Source: Trichoplusia ni (Eukaryota > Arthropoda > Insecta > Lepidoptera > Noctuidae). Taken from it: 64,000 nucleotides of DNA. Below are positions 22,901-31,000 of this stretch, piece by piece (position 1 is the stretch's first letter; each line of letters starts with the position of its first letter). The notes beneath the pieces are model-generated. The model was not told the DNA's origin. It was given only the letters and a program-made list of their open reading frames with translations, and searched no databases. Location of the stretch: positions 558,001 to 622,000 of the forward strand of contig NC_039499.1 in the NCBI RefSeq assembly GCF_003590095.1, written 5' to 3'. The translations under genes were made by a program, and so were the position numbers.

Positions 22901-23874
22901 ATGAACTTAGTCATCTTCAACTGTTTGCTTCTTGTGTATGTGATTTGAATGTTTGTGAAACTCCCGCCACACAAGGAATGCAGCCTAGAGCTAGATTTTT
23001 ATCTAAATTAGTTGGTGCATGTATGAAGATGTTATTTGTATTGCAGGCGGTTGCGGCGGCAGTGCGGTCCGGCAGCGCGTGTCGTCGAGCGGCGCGCGCG
23101 AGCCCAGCGACGGGCACGACGCCAGGGAGGCCATGCGCGGCTCACGCTGCTCGCTGCCCGCGCCGCTCTGCGCCGAGACAGACCTGCGGCGGGCTAGGCA
23201 TGAACATGTCGCGCCTAGGCCTAGGTCAGTTTATGTGCTCATTCATCTTTGCTACATTTCTATTTTTCATGAGGGTAGAAGACAGGAAACGGATAGAAAT
23301 TCACACAACGCGATCCTCGTTAACTTATGTGCATTGTTGGTGTGTCAGGCACGCGCTGAGCTCGATCGCGTCTTCGACGGCGTGCTCAGGGTCGGGGCGC
23401 GAGTCGGGCGGGTCGGGCGCGGCGCTGCGCGGCGCGGGGCTGCGCGCGCGCTCGCTGGACGTGCTGCCGGCCGCCGCGCGCCTGCGCAGGCACCACACCA
23501 CGCGCTCGCTCGACCACGAGGTGGGCGTGGCCACGGTCTGCGGGGACCCCGTGTTCAACGGCACCATCGTGGGGCTGGTCACGGACGAGGCGCCGCGCAG
23601 CGAGGACGCGCCGCTGCTGCGCAAGAGCAGCCTGTCCACCAAGCTGGAGCGCGCGCGCCGGAAGCCGGCCGAGGCCAACTACATCGAGTTCTACAAAGGC
23701 TGGCGGTCGCTGGAGAACGTGGCCGAGGCCAAGCCGGGCGAGCGCAAGACGCCGCGCTTCGCCTTCACGTCGTGGGCGGCGGGGCTGCTGGAGTTCTTCG
23801 GCAGCAGCGCGCGCACGGCCAGCGGCTCGCTGCGCAACGCGCCGCCGCTGCTGGACCGCGAGTCCGCCGTCTGA
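10743..23874 (+). CDS. Gyc76C: Receptor-type guanylate cyclase, Gyc76C-like (complete, 23 coding exons)
   Basis: Single-pass membrane guanylate cyclase making cGMP from GTP. Coding exons: 10743-10916, 12119-12316, 13222-13287, 13438-13678, 13866-14012, 14541-14740, 15433-15610, 16001-16164, 16569-16859, 16992-17111, 17787-17927, 18321-18392, 18471-18560, 18760-18835, 18964-19122, 19405-19594, 19922-20062, 21511-21733, 21972-22116, 22252-22454, 22543-22678, 23047-23224, 23349-23874. They sum to 4059 nt, i.e. 1352 residues plus TGA, with every junction in phase and GT-AG. Order: signal peptide (1-23), extracellular receptor domain (about 24-490), membrane helix (about 495-518), kinase-homology domain (about 560-835), coiled-coil linker (about 836-882), cyclase domain (about 883-1080) and a 270-residue tail ending ESAV. 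The opening phrase LTVGYLPALTGELRDRQGL, the long tail and the C-terminal PDZ-type ligand fit Drosophila Gyc76C, which acts in semaphorin-plexin axon guidance, muscle and renal development. Orthology is inferred, not tested. A paralogue converges on it from the minus strand. Confidence 0.9.
10917..12118 (+). other. Intron 1 of the Gyc76C-like gene
   Basis: 1.2 kb non-coding. It contains a GTG-started open frame at 11644-11889 with hydrophobic segments, which lacks an ATG, splice support or a recognisable domain, so I do not call it a gene. Nothing else is recognised. Confidence 0.6.
12119..16164 (+). CDS. Gyc76C: Gyc76C-like exons 2-8: extracellular ligand-binding domain
   Basis: Seven exons encode the ANF-receptor-type (periplasmic-binding-protein-like) ectodomain. 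Recognisable phrases are LNNSTELLPDVDLFLEWHD, TDMSCAGVVAFFGPEG and CHTEAIIAQSRNLPMISY, followed by RCSDYQTSTLSNFARLEPP and the RYYRWNKFSILYEESW region. All are standard family landmarks. An unusual double-Cys loop, CCEEKMTCC, lies at residues 201-209. The last exon has the repeat-like GNFSVLAFKPTKF segment that precedes the membrane in this family. Junction phases are 0, 0, 0, 1, 1, 0, 1, 0 in order from the exon 1 end to the exon 8 end. Confidence 0.85.
12317..13221 (+). other. Intron 2 of the Gyc76C-like gene
   Basis: About 0.9 kb with no recognisable coding or repeat feature. It starts GTAAGT and ends in a T-rich tract with TTTCAG. Confidence 0.7.
16569..16859 (+). CDS. Gyc76C: Gyc76C-like exon 9: juxtamembrane Cys pair and transmembrane helix
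   Basis: The exon begins EYKLNPRLPIDWPDSV. It then has the pre-membrane pair CGFLNEKC (residues 480-487), which in the receptor guanylate cyclase family is a disulphide important for signalling. The single membrane helix follows, SLVVAGTLAVTLFCALVVTI (about residues 496-515), then a basic stop-transfer stretch YRKWKIEQE and the conserved LLWKIDPHEI segment entering the kinase-homology domain. Confidence 0.9.
16992..19594 (+). CDS. Gyc76C: Gyc76C-like exons 10-16: kinase-homology (pseudokinase) domain
   Basis: Seven exons (16992-17111, 17787-17927, 18321-18392, 18471-18560, 18760-18835, 18964-19122, 19405-19594) encode the regulatory pseudokinase. Visible motifs: the beta-3 lysine in VRIKELKF (K585); LRELRHDNLNSFIGA; the hinge TDYCAKGSLYDIIENEDIKL; HGNLKSSNC in place of the catalytic HRDxKxxN loop (the Asp is absent, as is normal in this family); VADFGL retaining DFG (D697); KAPELLR; and GDVYAFGIILYEII. 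The C-lobe ends ACMKDCWAEDPNIRPDF. Expected to bind ATP and relay ligand binding, not to phosphorylate. Confidence 0.88.
17199..17300 (+). repeat. tRNA-derived SINE fragment
   Basis: Lies in intron 10 of the plus-strand cyclase. An A-box-like 'gttggtctagtttagatt' is followed about 40 nt later by a B-box 'ggttcgattcc' with a matching 'cgtggtcgtgggttcgattc' context, and then 'caggacaa'. The cloverleaf is incomplete, so it is read as a SINE head and not a functional tRNA gene. Confidence 0.5.
17333..17629. repeat. LINE/RTE-like 3'-end copy, reversed orientation
   Basis: Begins 'actagcccgcgacttcgtcc' and ends 'aactttcgcctttataagag' followed by 'tagtaggat'. This is the reverse complement of the phrase order seen at 1573-1791. 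It sits immediately after the SINE fragment in intron 10, so the intron has collected two insertions. Confidence 0.65.
19922..20062 (+). CDS. Gyc76C: Gyc76C-like exon 17: coiled-coil dimerisation linker
   Basis: Encodes SRNIMDQMMDMMEKYANNLE followed by ELVNERTRLLIEEKQKTEDLLHRMLPK. This is the signalling helix / HNOBA-like coiled coil between pseudokinase and cyclase, which holds the two cyclase domains together. The minus-strand paralogue has the equivalent MMEKYANNLEALVDERTDQL in its own exon. The downstream intron (20063-21510) is the longest within this gene's coding span. Confidence 0.88.
20063..21510 (+). other. Intron 17 of the Gyc76C-like gene
   Basis: 1.45 kb. Within it, 20878-21110 is less AT-rich than its surroundings and holds a minus-strand open frame of 69 codons with no recognised domain. 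It may be an old mobile-element fragment. No exon is supported: the flanking exons join cleanly as ...HRMLPK|SVARRL. Confidence 0.6.
21511..22600 (+). CDS. Gyc76C: Gyc76C-like exons 18-21 (first part): guanylate cyclase catalytic domain
   Basis: Exons 21511-21733, 21972-22116, 22252-22454 and the start of 22543-22678. Catalytic residues are complete: metal Asp909 in FSDIVGFT and Asp953 in KVETIGDAYM, guanine-specifying Glu949 and Cys1021 (PRYCLFGDT), and transition-state Asn1028 and Arg1032 (NTASRMES). The pattern Glu...Cys marks GTP rather than ATP selectivity. The domain closes at KGKGQVQTYWL. The domain makes both halves of a composite active site, so it is active only as a dimer. Confidence 0.92.
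22543..23874 (+). CDS. Gyc76C: Gyc76C-like exons 21-23: long C-terminal cytoplasmic tail with PDZ ligand
   Basis: About 270 residues follow the cyclase domain. Part is Arg/Ser/Gly/Ala-rich and probably disordered (exon 22, 23047-23224, and the start of exon 23). Part looks ordered and conserved: CGDPVFNGTIVGLVTDEAPR, LLRKSSLSTKLERARRKPAE and ANYIEFYKGWRSLE, then FAFTSWAAGLLEFFGSSA. The protein ends DRESAV, a class I PDZ-binding form (S-x-V). In flies the Gyc76C tail binds a GIPC-type PDZ protein (kermit); a similar role here is inference. The exons are strikingly GC-rich against AT-rich introns, which also creates long spurious open frames on both strands. Confidence 0.8.
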
Positions 23875-23996
23875 GCCGGCAACCTATGCAGCTTCCGCCG
23901 TATGAGCGTATATTAGATGATATGTATATGTATATGAAATGATGTTGTAAATAATATGTGTAAGTAAAACGATGTTACCGTCAATTGTGAAATAAG

Positions 23997-24002
23997 TTTA
24001 AT
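23997..24002 (-). terminator. Candidate poly(A) signal, minus-strand cyclase
   Basis: ATTAAA read on the minus strand about 260 nt past the TAA of the minus-strand cyclase. It lies a few bases from the plus-strand candidate, so the two cleavage sites could overlap. Confidence 0.35.
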
Positions 24003-24005
24003 GTT

Positions 24006-24011
24006 ATTAAA
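24006..24011 (+). terminator. Candidate poly(A) signal, plus-strand cyclase
   Basis: ATTAAA about 130 nt after the stop codon of the Gyc76C-like gene, in an AT-rich stretch. It is the most plausible nearby signal. Other AT-rich hexamers further along cannot be excluded. Confidence 0.4.
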
Positions 24012-24258
24012 TAATTTCTATTGAACAAGGTTTCTTAATAATACTGACATAGATCACATTACATTAAGTGTCATTCGAGAAGCGAGTAGTGCGATTCCAG
24101 TGATGAGGGCAGATCTAAACCGTTTACCTCCATATAACCGTTCTCGCACCGTTGTACCACATTTCCGAGCTATGCTCAAAACGTTGCAGCACACAGAGAT
24201 GCATAAATCGCTGTCATTGACTAGGATTACATCGTAAGTACAAATGCAAATAGTAAGA

Positions 24259-25060
24259 TTAGGCGTCCGCTAGAAGTGGGATGGCCGCGGCGTCGTTGTA
24301 CGAGCAGCCGTTGATGACAAGCTTGATATCGCACGGCGGCGCGTTGTCTTCCGGCGGCGGCGGAGAGGAGCGCGGGGGCGCTGTTACTCCCACTTCCGCC
24401 GCCGGCGCGGGCGCGCTCTCCGTGTGCTCGATGATAGGACACGATACGCTTGTGAACTCGTGTCTGAGGCTCGGCGCCTCCAACAAGTCATTGCGCTGCG
24501 CCGGGACTAGTCTGCCGTCACCAACAACCTGTAACGCCAGAATATGGCATGAACATAATATGCCACGACGTGGTATCTAAATAACCTAATGTTATAAAAT
24601 AAACACATACTTCCATAAGATACTCGTCGCTGCGGTGATGAAGCACACCGTCAGTATGCGATTCTAAGTGGTTCCCAGATGCAAAACGTAACTTTTTCGG
24701 AGATTCTAAACTGCAACATCTGTAAAATTGAAAAGCTTAATCAATATCGAAAACCAAATTAAACAGCCATTAAAGAAACAATGACTAACGTAATGAGGCC
24801 CTGTTCAGCCAGTTTAAACGACAATATATTTTTTGTCCTCACAGTACCAAGGTGCAATTTTGATTATAATATTTTTTTAACAAATTTAACAGCACATTTC
24901 TGTAGATAATACCTGTGTAGTCCGCCAACTTGGTTCTTCCAGTTCCTGGCCTTGAGGGAGCTCCTCTGTCCTCTAAGGTCTGTGGCAGGCGCAGCAGGCG
25001 CGGCGGCCCGAGCGGCGCGCTGGCGGGCTCGCGCGGCGGCCGCGGCTGGCTCTTCACCGC
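24259..25060 (-). CDS. Minus-strand cyclase exons 23-25: C-terminal cytoplasmic tail
   Basis: About 170 residues after the cyclase domain, starting with an Ala/Arg-rich stretch (residues about 1045-1067) encoded by GC-rich DNA. It continues DLRGQRSSLKARNWKNQVGG, CCSLESPKKLRFASGNHLES and VVGDGRLVPAQRNDLLEAPS, and ends CDIKLVINGCSYNDAAAIP-LLADA before TAA. The short middle exon (24719-24611) is fixed by phase on both sides. Unlike the plus-strand paralogue the tail has no PDZ-type end. Function unknown. Confidence 0.8.
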
Positions 25061-28000
25061 GCAGCCAGTATGTCTCTTGGTCGCGTTTACCCTTCATGGC
25101 CACTATCCCACGCTCCTCCAGAATGTATCCACCCAATTGATCAAGCAATGCCTTGCATGCAGCACTGCAGTGGATTTTTAGTGCTGGAAATAAGAATATG
25201 GCAAATTAATTACTAAGGTTTGTTAGGCGTGGCAATCTCCGGATGGTGCAAAATTATTGACAAAATATTTGCGGAGTTAGATTTTTTTTGTTATTGAATA
25301 CTTACGGGCTCCAGTTGATTCAAAACGACTAGCAGTGTTGACTGTATCGCCAAAAAGGCAATATCTTGGCATTTTCAAACCCACGACTCCGGCACACACT
25401 GGACCTGAAATGACGTCAACTGTTTAGTATCGTACTAAACAGAGAAGGTTAAAAATTGTCGGGTGTTAAAATAAATAGTATTTAAGTGAGTACCTGAGTG
25501 TATGCCAACACGCAACATAAGTCGATGTTCAGGACGATGTCGTAAACGAAACGCTCTTGTAGCAGAGAGCAAAGCTAAAGCCATGGATGCCACTTCACCA
25601 GCGTGGGATATGCCATTGCGAATAGGTAGACCGGAAACCTATTAAACCGAGTAACATTTTAAGATAACTTCGCTCTATAGTAAGTAGATATGTTCAGCAG
25701 CAGTAGATACTTACCACCATATAAGCATCGCCTATAGTTTCAACCTTGTACACGTCGAAATTTTCCAAAATGGAGTCGAAACACGTGTAAAGGTCATTCA
25801 GGAAATCTACCACCTGGAAATCAGAAAATACCCATAAATATCACATCTACCCAAAATCTCTTATGCCTCCTCTTTTGAATGATATGGTGTACTTAGTAGG
25901 TAGTATAGTGTGTAATGGTACCTGTAGTGGGGTGCTTTCAGCCGACATGGCTGTGAAGCCGACTATGTCACTAAAGTAAATGGTCACGGAGTCGTAGCTC
26001 TCTGGCATGACACGTCGGCCACGCTTCAATTGTTCTGCCACGGGGGCTGGCAGCATTTCTTCTAATAAAGCCTCTGGAAAAAGACAAAGATTTTTAGGAT
26101 TTTTTTTCATTTTCTCCAATGAAATAACTATTTTTTAATGAATAATAATAATTTGACGTCAGCAAAATTAACAAAATACATGGTTCAGAGTGCAGATTCT
26201 AGTAATAAGGTGATAATGTTAATTAGTCTTGTTTACCTGTCTTTTTCTTCTCCTCCTGCAGTTGATCTGTTCGCTCGTCTACCAGAGCTTCCAAATTGTT
26301 AGCATATTTCTCCATCATGGCTATCATGTTATCGAATATATTTGGTTTCCTGGAAAGACGGTGAGAGTGTAATAAACCATTGTTCATTGGGCAAAGAGTA
26401 CTGCAGTAAAAGTAAAATGAGTAAATTGCATTCATACTAACATGCCCTTTCGTAGAGGTCGTAGCCGAGTGCGAATTGCCTTAAAATCAGGTCGAGCTGA
26501 CGGTTCTTCGACCCAACATTCAGAGCAGCATTCCCGCACACAGTCAAAACGACCAGATAATGCGTCCAGCGGAGGTCTGCAATACAAATATGGTTTGATC
26601 GAGTAAGATTTAGCACCCACTCACCACTAAAAGGACCCGTTAAGATTTTGGAAAACTTAATAACTCGAAATTTTAGGCTTTTTTATAGCTTAGCCCAAAT
26701 TTATGATATTCGATCGATTAGTGCTCGATACCAAAAGAACCCAATGTATTTTTTTCCGCCTTTTCCCCTGATGCCCGCCGCAGACACATACCTACCTGTA
26801 TGGCACAGGGTCCGGGGCTGCTATCCTGTGTAGCAGCGAGGGTGCGGGCAGGGCATCCCCTCCAAACGGCCCACGCCGTGTATGGAGCTCATACAGAACC
26901 AGAGCGAACGCATATACGTCAGACTGTGGCGACCCGTCGCGATGTTCTTCCGTCATGTTCGTCGTTTCTTTTCCCCAACCGGCTGCTCGTAGCAGTTCTG
27001 GTGACAGGTAGGATAAACCTGGGGATGAGGGCTTGCTTTAGTTCTTCTAGGATGTAACATGATGTTAGAAAGATTGGTAAAACAGTAAGGCCTACAAGAA
27101 CTGCCGAAATATAAAAAATATATCCAAGGCGATGCAAGGCGATTCGGAAGAAATATATTTTAAAAGTTCGAGTTATCACATTTTTTAACACGCTGCTCGA
27201 GTGCACTTACTTTCAATATACGATCTTAGAGCAACGGATTCAGATGGAGGCATTTCTCCTTTCCGAAATTCTCTCAGCCCAAAGTCTGCGAGTTTGACAA
27301 CCCATCGGGCATCGACGAGGCAATTCGACGGCCGTAGTGCGCCGTGGTATTGTAAGGGTGACTCGTGAATGAATATCATACCCTGGAAATTTTAAAGTAG
27401 GTCAGATAAGAAAAAAAGTATTATTTTGCGTGATAAACACAAAAAAAAAACATACTTGTACATGTTTATTCCTCAAGGCAGTTATTTTTGTACAGTTTTT
27501 TTACACACCTGCTTTTCCAGCAACCATGATGATAGGCGGGATGTTATCAATTATTAAACTTTGATGTGGTACTCGTCGTGCTTCGGTCCAATAAGGAAAA
27601 GGTTAAAGATAAGGAAAATGTTACTTACCCTTATAATATCCCCAACCAGAGATGCGATGAACATGTTATCTAGCTTTATGTCTTCATTTTCGAGGATATC
27701 CTGTAATGAAGAAAATGTTGAATAGTGCTATTATGAGGTTCAAGGCTCAACCAGAAATGCTTGTCGAAGAATTTACTTTCTATGAAACTAGGTATAGAAT
27801 CGCCTAGTTATTTGCCTAGCTTATTGATTCAGCAATTCTATAGGTTCTGAGAAATACTCTCGCTACGTATTACTGGCAGGAGGCAGCTTAATTTGCATTT
27901 TATACATTTTTGTTGCTGGCAAACCTACCTAGTTTGTAGAAAACAAAACACAGACACAATAACTGAAAGAGTTTATGTTGTAAGATATTTCAAGGTTTCA

Positions 28001-31000
28001 ATTGCAGTAAAAGTATTTTGAAATACGCTCTTTGTATACTTATAAAGACCTAATTTGCTCTGGAGCTAACTAAAACAAGTAGGTAATATGCTTTATTATT
28101 AAACCTATAGAAAACCAAAGGCTGTTAGAAAATGAAATTGATCTATAATAAAATTAAACTAGATTTTTCGTTATATTTACCTTCAAACTGCCTCTAGTAC
28201 AGTATTCGGAGAGAGCACAAACGTTCGGAGGTTCAATACACGCGCCAACAAATCCGTTCACATTATCGTGTTGCAAATCCCGCATCTGCCAATATACAAA
28301 TTTTATTACGAGTCGCTGAGACAATGCTACAGCATTGTCTCAGCGACTAATACTGATACTGAAGACTGTATAATGCGCACATATAAAATGTAAATGAAAC
28401 AAGGCAACTCCTACTGTTTTATTTGTAGGGATCGGGTGCTATTTCTTATTGGTAAAGGCGACTGAAACAAAATTACACTGACACGTTTTATGGGTTCATA
28501 GCATGTGGTTAGAATGTAAGGAGGAGGAAGTAGGAAGAATAAGAAAGAATATTTAGGTCCAAAGATAGGTAGGTAAAGCGGTACTTAAAACCAATCAAAA
28601 TACTTAAGAATTGATTTTAATTTCTGTTCTCCTACTCAAATATTATAAACGCATTTTTTTTTATGTATGGATGGATATCTTTTACTCTCACGCATAAACT
28701 ACCAAACGGATTTTGACGAAATTTGGTGTACCTACACACGGCTTTTATGTAGCACACGGTGTCACTGAAAACAGCTAGTTCTACAAAATGTATCAAAATC
28801 TTTTCTCTCTTTATTAAAGTTTCATCACCCAGCCTTTGATCTTGACATTACCATCACGATTTCGAAGATAAATGCCGTAAGCTGTTAAGCATGTCTAGAA
28901 GCACGTCAAGTAAATAACGTTAATTATATTGCAAATGAAATAATGATAGTTAACGTTGTAATCGGGCACTATTCCAATTTCGAAAATGTTGCGTGACCTC
29001 ACTTAGGATTTAAACATAGGTTTCTAGTATTTTAGAAGTGACTGGTGAATGGAGATGATAATAAATATATTTGTGATTTACGAGTAATACCGATTTGAAA
29101 CTTTATTTAGACATTTTTGTCAGTGCATAATTTTGATCATGTTGTTTTAACATTATCGGACACCTGAACTAAGTAATTTAATCAGTGGGGTTTCAGGAAC
29201 ATTTAGGTCACAGTGTCACAGACTCAAAAACTTTGCGGATCATCGAAATGTTTGTCGTGCGCGGGGATTAAACCTGCGACTCATCGCGCTCAGTTTGTTT
29301 GGCGTGACCTATACCGCTATGCTATCCGTGCAGTCTGTAGACAATTTGATGGATTGTTGAAACACAATAATTATAACATAATATATTCTGAAATGTTTAT
29401 ATGCTGTTGCTACCTAACACTGTATACTTAGTAAGTGAAGTTCTTAATAATGGCCAAAGTATAGTTATTATAGCTTCATACAGTAAGAATAGATATTTGC
29501 AATATAATAACGCAATATTACTCTCCTTAATAAAAAATAATGAGAGAGAGGGAACATTTGCGAAATACAAACAATGCTGAGGAGTAATATCTCCATCTCT
29601 CCTACAAGGCAGGGGCGTGAATCTCATAAAGCGACAAGTTACATACAATATGTTAATATAAACTCATGATTTATACGTTATCTTAAATATGTTAATACGG
29701 AGAATCAATATCGGCCGAATCAAAAACCTCTGGCAAAGGCTGAGAGTATTGTACAAAGAAAGTCAACATTCCAAAATGGTTTCCCAAGATATCACTCCAC
29801 AATGTGAAAATAAATTGAAACCAACAGGTGTGAGTTACAATGAAAGTATTTATCCGCACCTGAACAAATCCCTTTTTATTTTCTTTGCGTTATTTACTCA
29901 AGAGCTTTATTGGTGATTCTGCGATGGGAACGGTTCGTTTTATAAGTTTTATTATGTCGAATAGTACTCGGGATTCCACTTACGAACGTGGAGGTTCGAT
30001 ATTAAGTACCTACTTAAATACAGCGGCAGAATTTTGTATAACGGTGGTACGTAAATCGTCTCTCGCATTATTCGGTCTTTAAAACTTGGTGTTCTTGTCA
30101 GGGAAGCCGCGGGCGCTATTTAGTATTGGAAAAAGATTAGCTTGTTACGTTGAAAGTCAGGCGCCTGTCACCCAAACCATTATACTAAGTCCGTTGTATT
30201 GCGGAAGTGTGACGGCAAATTACATGGCGTGGAGCAGTATCCCTTTTTCTTGTCTAAATAGTATTGTTAAAGAAAGTGGTGGTATGTTCCGTGCACCTGC
30301 TTTTAAGACAAGTAAAAAAAACAAAAGACAAGCATTGAGTTTTTTTTTGGTTTCAATAACTTTTCGTATAAATTTGATATCAATTTAATGATTTGATCAA
30401 ATTTCACTCGAGCTCCAGCAGCAGATCAGCTCTATATAAGTAAATAAACGCTTGTAAAAATATTGCCACCATTTCTTCCGTGCCTTATATCAAGGTGTTC
30501 ATAAATATGATTGTTGCGCAACATACATCGTGGGATTAACCCAGCTATTTGTTTCTATTCTACCTGCGGGCGTGGCGTACTTGTCGGAATGTATTAAAAC
30601 GATTTGTCTCAGTCAGTTGTTCCGTCATACAAGGCTGACTTGTAAGAGAAATGTTTTGTTTGTCTTGAAAGCCCTAAACGGCTCCATGAATCACCTTTGG
30701 TACTAACCGACTCGAGTTAATGTGTTAAAGTAAATGAAAAGATTCTGTGTGCAGACTTATTGTGTGCATGAAATATTACCACATGTTTTCGTAGGTAGAA
30801 TTCATTTTTGTATTTTGGTATGTAAAATTTTGCTACGAATTTCTCCTTGTAGATATTTAAAGCGCTTAACTAAAAGAACGTTAATTTTCTTTTTAAGTGC
30901 GCTCGTGCATCGCCTCTCAATGAAAATCAACTGCATAGCAGTCTAGAGAAATTTGATACCTACAAAAGTTCGAAATATCAAGCGTAAAAGACTTACAATT

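Larger units (their letters stand above)
23875..24258. other. Convergent 3' region between the two cyclase stop codons
   Basis: Only 384 bp separate the plus-strand TGA (23872-23874) from the minus-strand TAA (24261-24259). It must hold both 3' UTRs and both poly(A) sites. Candidate ATTAAA signals are at 24006-24011 on the plus strand and 24002-23997 on the minus strand, close enough that the transcripts would overlap. Confidence 0.7.
28286..30996 (-). other. Intron 12 of the minus-strand cyclase
   Basis: 2.7 kb. It contains a perfect 18-bp hairpin-forming inverted repeat at 28311-28348, a LINE-like fragment at 28631-28779 and a tRNA-derived SINE at 29190-29335. No coding exon is supported: flanking exons join directly in phase (KELKI|MRDLQ). 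Confidence 0.65.

Noticed and set aside
23019..23942. Long open frames (over 300 codons) on the plus strand and about 117 codons on the minus strand at 23.0-23.9 kb
   Set aside because: They are by-products of the GC-rich coding exons. The true reading uses exon 22 in one frame and exon 23 in another with an intron at 23225-23348.
28311..28348. MicroRNA precursor reading of the perfect hairpin
   Set aside because: Arms of 18 bp with a 2-nt loop are too short and tight for a normal pre-miRNA; kept only as a structural element.
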